A stretch of 64,000 nt of DNA from Asterias amurensis (Eukaryota; Echinodermata; Asteroidea; Forcipulatida; Asteriidae): contig NC_092669.1 of NCBI RefSeq assembly GCF_032118995.1, positions 620,001 to 684,000 on the forward strand, written 5' to 3'. Shown piece by piece: positions 54,301-64,000 of this stretch (its first letter is position 1; each line of letters begins with the position of its first letter). The notes under the pieces were generated by a model. The model was not told where the DNA came from. It saw only the letters and a list, made by a program, of their open reading frames with translations, and ran no database searches. A program made the position numbers and the translations under genes.

Positions 54301-55891
54301 ACCCTTTGTTCCGCAACCCCTATGTTTCAACACATTTTGAACGTCGACACAAGTTCCGACACCTCTTTATTCCGACACCCCCTTTTCAACACCTTTATAT
54401 TCAGACACCCATTTGATCCGACACCCCTGTTTTCCTACACACGTTTGCTCCGACACCCCCATTTTCTGACACATCTTAAGTTTCGACACATGTTCCGACA
54501 CATCTGTATTTCGACACTCCTTTGTTTCGACACCCCTATGTTCTAACACCCCAGGTAGTGTTTCGACACCATTATAAATATGTTCCGACACCCCTAAAAC
54601 AAAAACAACCACAAACACTAGCTACGACCTTGTTTGGCACCAAGTACAAATGACTTAATAATGTGTTTATTATACACGTTCAGCTCGCTAACTGTCCATT
54701 AAAGCATGTTGTTCGGCAATACGGAGAATCTGGCCGAAAACAGACCCGATAAAATGTCCGCCAAACAATGACAAATTTATGTGACAGTAATTCGCGCTCG
54801 TTACCAATAACTGTTTCGGCTGACGTTGACCATTGGTTGATCACTAGCCAATGACCGAAACAGTTACTGGTTTATACCAAAACGCACCCATGATCTACAC
54901 AGACGCAGTCCTTGACCAATCATCATCCACCTGAGAGGATACCGATATGAAAACACCCGCATGTCAAAGGTCAATCTGTCAATTTCTTCTCTTTTGCAGG
55001 GATGCTCTGAGGCAGTTGTTACATTTCAAATTGGAAATATCAACACCCTAGGAATGATTGCTCTGATCATGGTTGCTCTGGAGGTAAAGTGGAAAAGTCT
55101 ACTATAATTATTATTGAATTCAAGTCAATTCAATGTATTTGTTCATCATGAAAAAAACCGAAAACCCCTTGAAATTTTGCTTCCAATCTACAGCATTTAA
55201 AAAATTAAAAACTACACCGAAGTACATCATAATTTAGACAATTATATAAAGCAGGATTTGAAGCTTTGCATGGTGGAAATATGATATGGAAAAGTTTGCG
55301 GTAATGAGTTGGGGGGGGGGGGGTTCTGAAAAGAACCATTGGTTTTCAACTCGACGTTTCGATCAGTATGCTCTGGTCGTCTTCTGGAGAACAATTATAT
55401 TCAAAATAAAAGAGAGAGAGTCAGACAAACAGGCAAGAACATTCCAAGTAGTCCAATCCTGTGCCTAATTTCATCAAGCTGCTTAAAGCAACAAAGGTTG
55501 CTAAGCACAACAACATTATGCTCACAAGAATGAGGGCACCAGCCACACCATGTCACGGGTACATTCTGTGACTGGTAGGATGCTGCTTGTTTTTGCTTAG
55601 CAGGATTTTTAAGAATAATTCTCTGTTTTAGCAGATTAATCCTGCTGTCTATAATTACTGTTGGTGTCACTTTAATCTATTTTTTTTAATCATTATTTAA
55701 AAAGAAATGCACTTGTTGCCTTAAATTAAAGCAAGCTCATGATAACAAAGTGTCATGTCTTGTATCCATCTCCCTTTCAGAGTGTTTCTCTACTGTTGGT
55801 CTGTTGCGTCATCAGCACCAGACCAGAGCTAGATTTAGAAAAACCTGACCAATCAGAGAGCTCCGTCACCAGCGAGGATGAAAAGCTGTAA
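51319..55891 (+). CDS. Tetraspanin, paralogue of the adjacent minus-strand gene
   Basis: Exons: 51319-51393, 51974-52171, 53146-53220, 53482-53580, 53730-53903, 55000-55083 and 55781-55891, all phase 0, giving 271 residues. TM1 spans exons 1-2 (LYFFVNFVVW, IFGLILIAVGGFIL). TM2 is in exon 2 (LIGCWVLIGLGCLVFLAGF), TM3 in exon 3 (YFAVMICIVIAELATGILAF). The large loop has CCG at 152-154, PSCC, an NKT glycosylation sequon and GC in exon 6. TM4 ends in VCCVIS. The cytoplasmic tail is acidic (ESSVTSEDEKL). Exons 2, 3 and 6 are 66, 25 and 28 codons, exactly as in the minus-strand gene. Intron 5 uses a GC donor (AAG|GCAAGT), which alone keeps the frame. AATAAA signals lie near 56166-56177. The start is the first of two consecutive ATGs (ATGATGGCG). 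Confidence 0.93.
51668..51735. repeat. Dispersed repeat with GAAACGTCGA core (inverted)
   Basis: It contains tctcgacgtttccaacagta and tactctgctggtcttcagta, the reverse of the element at 10940. A further copy is at 55340-55395 in the last intron of the same gene. Confidence 0.6.
52608..52922. repeat. 80-bp tandem repeat, four copies
   Basis: The unit contains ggctgaaacagggttacccc, cttcacagtctgtcaggatg and taggcatgggtagcatccac. Copies are nearly identical. It lies in intron 2 of the plus-strand tetraspanin gene. Confidence 0.9.
52930..53045 (-). mobile_element. tRNA-derived SINE fragment
   Basis: On the minus strand it reads gcagagtgtgggttcgaacc, a B box with its T stem. A similar piece (gagtgtgggttcgggtcc) is at 63190-63225. 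No full cloverleaf was found. Confidence 0.45.
53922..54600. repeat. Degenerate 15-bp satellite starting 19 bp after a GC donor
   Basis: Units alternate ttccgacaaccct and tttcgacacccct, with a basic period near 15 bp over about 680 bp. The array begins right after the exon 5 donor of the plus-strand tetraspanin gene. The long open frames here on both strands follow from the period being a multiple of three and are not genes. Confidence 0.9.
54795..54872. repeat. Inverted repeat with CCGAAACAGTTACTGG arms
   Basis: The words ccaataactgtttcgg and ccgaaacagttactgg face each other. A related single arm, gccaatgaccgaaacagtta, lies at 46127-46155 downstream of the other tetraspanin's last introns, so this is an interspersed element. 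Confidence 0.6.
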
Positions 55892-57399
55892 ACACTGTTC
55901 AGTCAACCTCGTACCCACACGGGTTTACAAGATCGTCCTGCCATTTCCTCGAGGACGCCTTGCTCAAAAACAGAGTACAGTGATGCTGTAATAATAACGC
56001 CTATTAATCACCAGGTTAATTTTAGCGCCTCTTATTGTTATTTTTTCTAGTAACCGTTTTAGTGGTAGCGCCCTCTTGTGTCTCCATTAAGTATTAGTGT
56101 GTTTTTATCACTGAATATTGTCATTCAAACCATGCAGTGTTACGATCCAAAAATCCAAAAATCATAATAAAAATAAAAGGGATCATGAAGTTGTGTGATA
56201 AATATGAAACTAGAGAAAATGGGCCCCACAACTCTTGCTGAAAAAAAAATGTCGAAATATGCCATTGTTATCCATTAGAGATTTTTGTAGTCACTTTGGA
56301 GCGGGAGCGAGGAATCTAGCAAAAACACACGAAAATCCCAGAGCTGGGACATTATTTTATGCATCAACAGAATCTATATATTCTTTTGGATATTGTATTT
56401 GTAATATAGATTCATGGTCCATTGAATAAGTGAGTGGTTGTAGCGACAACAGACTTTTATCCTTTTGATCACCATCAGCCCATGGAGACGATATATTACT
56501 ATGGTTGCACTTTTTGTATTGTCACTGTTAAGCTCGGGCTCCATTGTGTGCTGTATGTTGACCTCCATACATACATTTCCTTGTGAATTATGATTCATGG
56601 TTCTTTGAATATTGTGGCGACAACAACTTTTTTTCATTTTGAACTGAATGCATGATTTATTACCTCAGTTCTTCTCGCGTAACTACAAAGCGTGAGGCCA
56701 GTAACAATATTCTTCATGTACACCATGTAGTTTTTAGTTGGAAGCAATTTGCTAACCGCCATTGCTATTACCCTTTGAAATAAAATCAGAAAAGTAATAA
56801 GTTTGCTTGTAACATAAAATTTAAATTGAAGATGATGCCTGAATTCATTTATGCAATCGGAGTTGAACTCTAAGACTAACGTCTTGAACTCCACACTGTA
56901 AATAGGTTCCAATACTTATGATGATGTTCTTATGACGTCAGCATCAACAGCAAGTTCCATTTATTAAAACGGTGTAGAAAAAAGTTGTCTTGATAGTTCA
57001 ATAAAATAAACTTGGGCAATGAGCATGTCCACCTAAATCAAAATGAATGTCTCTGTTTTTTTAAACAAAATAAACCAATGGTATCTATATCTAAGACATC
57101 ACCATCCTCACAATTCAACGATGGCATTTTGAGCGATCCCTTAATAAGAGAATTCAAGGAATCTCTCCAATGTCTTATTCACTATCACAGCGTTGATGTA
57201 AGAGAAACACACATCACATACCATATGTGACGTCATGGAATGTCTACAGATAGGATGACCGTTCAATTCGATCTCGAGTAATGTTCACAACGTCCCATGT
57301 GTATGTTCACAAAGTATCTTGTGTAAGACAAGTTATGTTCACAAGTGCAAAGACGAGTAATGTTCACAAAGTCACAGGTTTTGTTATTGTTATGCATAT

Positions 57400-57456
57400 G
57401 TTGAGGTACACCAAGTAAGAAGACTGGTCTTTGACAATTACCAATAGTGTCCATCT
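57400..57456. mobile_element. Terminal fragment of the GGACACTATTGG-type MITE
   Basis: It reads gactggtctttgacaattac then caatagtgtcca, the terminus of the family seen in full at 5781 and 19539. Confidence 0.65.
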
Positions 57457-58435
57457 GTCTTGACGCACGGATAAAAATATCAACCAATGAGAGATGGACG
57501 TATTGCTAGCCGCCAATCCTGCCCCCTCTCCTTTACAAGACCGAACTATCGTCATGTAATTTGACCTTTTTCACCACAATGTGACGATAGATTAATACAA
57601 AATACAAATAAAATACCAATCCCACACCCATGCACCCTAAACGTGTAACCTTGTCCCTGACCATGAAGAGTTTATCTCGACCCCGTAACCTCATCCAAAA
57701 TGAACTGAACTCTCACGTTACAAAAATAACAACCGGATTTGATATTTAAAACTCCATCCAACTGGATTTATTTGTACAACTTATTGCCTACCGACCTTGT
57801 TGATAGTGTCAGTACACAAAACGCGTTCACCTGGTGGTCATTGTTTACACGCTATTCGTGGCCGAGTTCAATTTCACGTATAGGTACAGTGTCGCCGGTT
57901 GGTTTTAATAGACTTGATACTAGTCCTTCTTTAGTTATTCCAATTGCAAATCCATTCAATTAAAGCATGGAGGTAGAATAATGATTTTAAGTTTTTAGAA
58001 ACAAATATCTTGTGTAAACTTTAATTGAACCAAGCAATTATTAATGTAACAACTCGAACAATAATAACTGTTTACAATAAATACAAACAGACCTATAACG
58101 ACTTTGAAGGCTACATAAATAGGGGAAATGCTAAAAAGAAGTCTGAAACTTCCGGAAAATATAACATTTCTGCAAGTGTGACTTTTTTCTTTTGTTTATG
58201 TTATGCACTGTTGTTTTATAGACTTCATCTTTGATTTGAATGAACAATGGTTTCCCAGTTTAAAAATGTATTTATGGGAATTCGTTTACAGCTATGACCT
58301 TTATCTTAATACTTTTATCTTTGTATTTTCCCCTTTATTGCAAAGCAGCCTCGAATATACTGCAGTAATCAAACAACAAATGACCAGACGAGAAGGCAGA
58401 AGGTAAAGGTGCTTGGATGATACGGCCGTTGTCAG

Positions 58436-58860
58436 ATGCAATTGTGTCCGCCATACAATGGCTGCGGACACTTTTGCACATGCAATCGTGTCCGGGGCTA
58501 TGCAAAAACCATCCGGTGGACACACATGACTGTACTGTACATTGTATGTGCGCGCGTAGGCGAGCTTGCATGCACTGAACCTATATACAGCATGAATATT
58601 CACGTATTTTATGATTGCAGCGAATACCCAACGGCCGAACATTTTCCATGACTTTCATTGTAAAAAAATGGCGAACGTGTTTCGTCGACCGAGGGCGTTT
58701 AATTTACTGCAAGGACGGTTTTGCACGGGGCGCACACAACTGCATATGCAAATGTGTCCGGGCGGACACAATAGCATTATGCAGCAGCGTCCGGGCGGAC
58801 ACGATTGCATATGCAAAACCGTCCAGCAGACATTATTGCATAGTATTGCATAGAGGACAT
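58436..58860. repeat. GTGTCCG...CGGACAC palindrome cluster with TTGCATATGCAAA units
   Basis: The words gtccgggcggacac, tgcatatgcaaa and caattgtgtccg recur between 58436 and 58520 and again between 58720 and 58850, in both orientations. The two blocks flank about 200 bp of unrelated sequence. The class is not recognised. Confidence 0.55.
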
Positions 58861-60027
58861 AATAAAGAAACATTTATTCCGAGGATTATGTCGTCCAAAA
58901 CTATACCTCCGTTGGAAGTCAACAATTTGGGCAACATTTATACACTGTTTTATTGGGCTTTTTAGTTTAATTTTTTAAAATTTTAAATCTTCGGACATAA
59001 TTGTTGGCAGGGGCCGTCCAGCCAGGGTAAGACAAAAGTTTTAAAAACTGTCATCAAAGCGATGTACCCTCCCAGACCCCTCAAACTCAAAAACATACAT
59101 GTTTATAAAAATACAGAAACTAAAAGCGTGAATTTAAAGAAAACAGAGATAATTAAATATAAAAGTACAAAACACTACATATTTGAATATTTGAATATTT
59201 TGAGGGCCTTCCCTTTTTAGTGGGATGGGTGCACCCTGGCACAAGCCCAACGATGAAAGAATTTGAACTAAAATCCGAATTCCGAAACACAGATGACAAA
59301 GGTTCGTTTGATTTGAATCATCGCGGTGTTTAGTCTATGCATTCCAGTTTGTACCAATTGATATTGACAAAGCAAACACGATCGTTATTGACTCAGACGC
59401 GTCACGAGGTCAAAAACAAACACTCTGATTGGCTAGCAGACCAACGACGTATTTCATTTTAGTCTTAAGTTCAAGTTTAATTAAGAAATATGTTTACTGG
59501 GTGAGCCTTTGTGTTTGTTTCTTTTCCTTTATAATTGTACATCAATAATTACCTTTTTCGTTCAAATATTAACAGCGATCTCGTAGGGATACTGTACTGT
59601 TTTGGATACGGTATCAACACTCGAACTTAAGTACATTGTGCGATTATCATAAAGAGAGACGAGTGAGGACACTGTCCACTACGACGCCCTAATCGACTGA
59701 AGATAACTGCGAAATAAATTTACTGCTGAAAGAAATCAAGATTACTGGTTTCAGGGAAAACTGATTTGATTTCATCCACAAGAAAAGAGCTTCCGATCAT
59801 CTCTCGTTTGTGCTAGGTAAGTTCATTCAAATGATTTATTTATTACAATGTTTTTGGAGTTTTTTAGATGATTTTCCCGTCATGGGAACTCAGCAAACTC
59901 CCACAATAGAAATAAACACCAAGCTGGCCAACTCACACAAACATTGGATTATCGTCTATGATTACGAATTGCACAAATCAAGAAATCGTGTTTCAGTAAG
60001 TAGATGACAATTCTTATTCTAGTCATT

Positions 60028-60115
60028 GTGAAATCAGTGGTTAGCTTGGGGGAGTCGGACCTACAGCCTTGTGATTGTAAGTCCTGCAGTCTAACCACTT
60101 GACCACGGTGACACA
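60028..60115 (-). mobile_element. tRNA-derived SINE fragment
   Basis: On the minus strand it reads ggtcaagtggttagactg (A-box-like), followed by a degraded B box (ggtccgactcc). It is a relative of the copy at 40843-40930. Confidence 0.5.
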
Positions 60116-61912
60116 GTGTGGATCTAGTTTCGCACATGTCGTTGCTTCACTTCAAAATGGTCGAGTTTTTTGTGATATCGCCGAAAAGCGGAGCGCAGGA
60201 CTCGACTGAAAACAATTCCTTTAGGCCTATACAGAATCTGATTGGGCAGAATAACTGAAATATTTTGTACATAACCACACTATTTCAAAGTGAAATGTTT
60301 CTCAAAATGCTTTATGCATGTCCTGTCAAACGCTGCTGTATATTAGCCTTCTAACCAAAGGTTTGTATCGCCATTTATTTTATGAGTGACTACCAAACGT
60401 ATAACCCTTTATTTATTAATAAACGGCTTTCAGGGTCTGATCTAGCGCAATACTCGACTGTCTTTTTCTTTTTCCTTTTCCTTTTTGTTTTGCAAAATAC
60501 TAGACATTGCCGGCCTTTGGACTTTTGTTGATACACCATTAATATCTTTTAGGAAGGGTGCAGTTTAGTTATGAGTTAGAGATGTTTTCCAAGTCCGCTC
60601 ATTCGTTTTGAAACAAAAAAGTACAAATTATCATGAAAAGAGGGACGCAATTGGAACAAGAATAGTTTTCCTGTGTTTGTAAGATCTTGACTTTGTATAC
60701 TAAAAGTAAAAAATGAAAAGACACGAAAACAAAATGTTTTTCCCTCGTGTTTTCTTGTTGCTTAATGTTGTTGTTGATCAGCAGTATGTCTACGAAATAA
60801 CTTAACATTGTTTAAGGATACTATGTCAGACTTTTGGCCCCAAACATTAAAAAATAGATTTTTTAAGTGAATGGTATTTCAAAGAGTATCATCCGCTCTA
60901 ACGAAAGAAAGTTGAACTTTTACTTTTAATGGTCAGGAACCATGACAAAAATTTAAAACGTTTCTTATAAAACACATAAGAATTGGTCACGTGGCATATT
61001 GTCGGGATCCCGACAAAAACTAATTTTGAGCACTTTATTTCACTGCTACTAATAACTTGCGGACTTTTTCGAACAATGGCTCAAATGAAAGCTTGTAACT
61101 TTCTCGACTCCCATCAAAATACCTATTGAATTTTAAATCAAAATTGTTGGGTCAAATCGGCCAAAAAACTGACATAGCATCTTTAAAGACTGGCTTCATT
61201 GACGCAAGGATTTTATTTTCTTATTATCCTCTTATTTTTCTTGTTATAATCTTAATATTTCTTTGGTGTTTTATATTTTATTTGAAATATGTTTGTTTGT
61301 TAATACATTTTTCTGATGTACATTTTTTAAATATAACGAACCCTTTAAAATTAATTTTACTTCCATGGGACATTTTATATGCTCATAAAACCATGATCTT
61401 TTATTGCTGGTATAATTCTGAGTGCTCATCAATTTACATAATAAGTATGCTTATGTACATGTTTGGTCTATTTCACATGGGGAATTTTACAGGCAACAGT
61501 TCTAGGCTATTTCAGATGCGAAAGTTCTTTCACATTTTTAGTTTTCCCATTAATTTCTTTGGGATGGTGAGTTACAGCTCGAGTAAAGTATAAAGTCATA
61601 CCGATGTGTTCGTGCATACAGTGCAATTGGCTACCTCTAACTTGCCTGAAATTATTTTTAAAATTCCCTTGCTCACATTTTTCGAACCACATAAAGATCG
61701 CAGCGGCTTACAAAACTTACAAATCAATATAGACACAACAGTACGTTGACACAGATTCAAAACTACACTTGGAAAATTGCCTTGTCACAATAATTGTATG
61801 CAGCCTTGTGTAAATAAAAACAACCATTGTTTATTTTCTTTAATAATTGATTAATGATTTATTGAATTAAGTGGTCGACCAACCACCCAAGAGACAAAAC
61901 CATATTATCATC

Positions 61913-61965
61913 AATCAATCAAACATTCAATCAATCAATCAATCAATCAATCAGTCAATCAACTA
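61913..61965. repeat. AATC microsatellite
   Basis: About ten tandem aatc units with a few substitutions. Confidence 0.85.
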
Positions 61966-62779
61966 GTCAATCAAAATGAATCCAACATTCACCAGTACTT
62001 TACACAATAACTTTACAAAAAAAATCAGTTAACACTTATATTTTGTCTCGCCCAATTGCCACATCTAAAAAAACATTCATATTTTTGTTACACACATTAT
62101 GCAAAATATCATCCCGACATTAGTTTATAAAACAAACCGAATCGATTCATCGGGTGATCCAAAACGCAGAGATGACTAGAGGCAAGTCTACGCCACACCC
62201 ATACACACACTGCATGGTCCAGAGACGAGTCCGTTTTAGCAATAACGCACATTCACTCAGCGCCTGTTATACGTGGAGTTGTTTTTTTATTCTACGGCAG
62301 TGTTGGGACGTTTGGAAGTATTTACATCGGGTATAAGGTAGGAATAAGCACACGTAGATAGGATGGACAAAATAATTATGATGACATATTTTAAGGTTCT
62401 CATCTGGTCCAAACAGAGAGAAAAAAAACGTGAAAATCTACATCTTTTAAAACATCACTAGGACGAATTTATTTTGATTTGTATTATACAAAAAATATGA
62501 GCAACGTTGAAGAGTGTAGTACACAGTTTTGCGCACAGCTTGCTTCGGTAAATTTGTTTGGTTTTATAGATGGTTGGCCGTAATATTTTTTTTATGGGTC
62601 ATAAATTATTCATTTTGTAAATGTTATTACCGTGATCAGAGAAAACTGCTCCTACTGTGAATAACTCCAAGGCGATTCGAGTGGAATATTTGATTATCGT
62701 GTTTGGTCCGTAAGAAATCAAATTTGGGACAGTAAATTTTAAGCCGTGCGGACTTCAGTTAGTGACATTATGGTTTTGA

Positions 62780-62895
62780 GTGTAAGCGATGGTGAAAGTA
62801 TGGTTGCTGCCGGAGTGCAAGCGATGGTGAAAGTATGACTGGGGAGTACGGGCGATTGTGAAAGTATGGTTGCCGGAGTGCGGGCGATTTGTGTA
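62780..62895. repeat. Short tandem repeat, GCGATGGTGAAAGTATG unit
   Basis: The words gcgatggtgaaagtatg and gccggagtgc recur about every 31-36 bp, in three to four diverged copies. Confidence 0.6.
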
Positions 62896-63159
62896 ATGGT
62901 TGACTGACCGTCAACGCATGATGAAGTCTGGCCTCTCTTAAAAAATTAGAATAATATACTGGTAATTAATCCACTAAAGCTTGCTCGCCCGAGGAACAGT
63001 CTACAAGTGAACAAGTGTGCAATTGCCACGTGAACCAGAAACACGGGGGTTAACCCCTGTAATTTGATATCTTCCACGGTACTAAGTTAGTGTTATGGGT
63101 TCTTTTACGAGCGCTACCAATTCCAGTACACGGGACCTACAGCGTTATGTCCCATCGTA

Positions 63160-63270
63160 CGGATGGTGTGCCTTGCCCAGGGACGCGAAAGCCACAACCA
63201 GGACCCGAACCCACACTCTGATAATCAGAAACACGCAGGCTAAGTCTGGTGTCCTAAGCCGCTCGGAAAG
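63160..63270 (-). mobile_element. tRNA-derived SINE fragment (Leu/Ser-like)
   Basis: On the minus strand it reads ccgagcggcttaggacacca (D-arm and A-box-like), then gagtgtgggttcgggtcc (T arm). It lacks a paired acceptor stem, so it is called a SINE relic rather than a gene. Confidence 0.45.
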
Positions 63271-64000
63271 TTTATACTTTATTGAAGTTATTTATTGATT
63301 CATGATTATGGTGATGAACTGTTTTCACTCCCAGAATTTTGCCTTTCAACGAATAATTTTATGGTAATAGCAGTTTACGAATTGTTATACAATAAGATTG
63401 GTATCCCCAGTTACGAATGGATTGCATATTTCTGGACTGTTTGTCATCCTCTAGTGATAGATGACAAACGAAGAATGAAAAATACAAAATATCTGAATGT
63501 TAAGAAGAATGAAAAACACAAAATGTTTGAATATTTAGAAGAAGATGAGCGATAGGCACAATGGATTCACACAGCAATTGGATACAATTCGTGACTATGT
63601 GATTTTAAAACATCTTTCTATTGGCTGACCTTTACACCAGACACCATTGAAAACCAATTTCAATGTCATATCCAGAATAATAATAAAATTCGTGAATGGC
63701 TTTCATACAGAATGGAGCATTGTATGACATCTGGTGACGTTTTATTAACATACAGACTGCATATTGTATATAAGCTGTAATTGGCTGCAATTAATGTTTA
63801 AAGGAGAAGTCCTCCGCAAAAAAACATGAACATAACCTGTGACTTTCATCACAATTGAAGGGCTAACTTTTAAAAGAAAATAATTAATAAAGTTTGAAGG
63901 CCAGGGCATCTTAAAATTTTGATATTGCTTTGTGATGTTTTATTTATATATAACAAATAATAATAAGTAAAGCTTTTATGATGATCACTGACTTTTGAAG

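Larger units (their letters stand above)
55892..64000. other. Right-hand intergenic region without a recognised coding gene
   Basis: It contains the tetraspanin 3' UTR, SINE and MITE pieces, the GTGTCCG palindrome cluster (58436-58860), an AATC microsatellite (61913-61960) and a short repeat at 62785-62890. The longest open frame (61126-61593) is AT-driven, Phe/Leu/Ile rich and resembles no family I know. A perfect donor, TGCTAG|GTAAGT, at 59816 could end a 5' UTR exon of a gene lying to the right; this is weak. Confidence 0.45.

Noticed and set aside
53791-54416. Open frames of 164 and 168 residues with FRQPFIST-type repeats
   Set aside because: They run from the end of a tetraspanin exon into a 15-bp satellite whose period is a multiple of three. 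The exon ends at 53903.
61126-61593. A 155-residue hydrophobic frame resembling a membrane protein
   Set aside because: It is T-rich sequence giving Phe, Leu and Ile; there is no family motif and no supporting neighbours. Not excluded, but not supported.

Overview
The window looks like nuclear DNA of an echinoderm, most likely a sea star (Asteroidea). It is AT-rich, with small exons, long introns and many short palindromic MITE-like repeats. It carries an Alx-type homeobox gene whose homeodomain contains the residues [12 protein letters not shown], which resembles echinoderm Alx1. The species call is inference; no search was run.

Layout. From 1 to about 24 kb lies the 5' part of an Alx1/Alx4-like transcription factor gene on the minus strand: exon 1 at 23320-23776, a 13.6 kb intron, exon 2 at 9243-9715, and 9.2 kb of the next intron. 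The gene runs off the left edge. From 24 to 30.4 kb is intergenic sequence dominated by degenerate tandem repeats. From 30.9 to 38.6 kb lies a large minus-strand RING-H2 E3 ligase gene (about 1,223 aa) with several SUMO-interaction-like motifs. It is head to head with an RNF141-like RING gene (41.0-43.7 kb, plus strand). Two tetraspanin genes follow, also head to head (45.8-48.9 kb minus, 51.3-55.9 kb plus), with near-identical exon architecture. From 55.9 to 64 kb I see no convincing coding gene, only SINE/MITE pieces and repeats.

All gene models were built by hand from splice-site consensus, reading frame and intron phase. In each of the five genes the exons join without a frame break.

The most unusual signal is tandem duplication across splice sites. 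In the RING-H2 gene a 33-bp unit carrying a complete phase-0 5' splice site is repeated so that 32 equivalent donors lie in a row. Every one is in frame and adds exactly 11 residues, so donor choice could encode about 32 protein lengths. The next intron of the same gene has a second, unrelated array of 58-bp units that also duplicates an exon end and its donor six times; there, distal use would meet an immediate stop. Tandem arrays also begin within about 25 bp of a donor in one RNF141 intron and one tetraspanin intron, and a degenerate duplication carries the 3' splice site of the tetraspanin 5' UTR intron. Repeated birth of tandem arrays at splice junctions is the feature of this window most worth following up.
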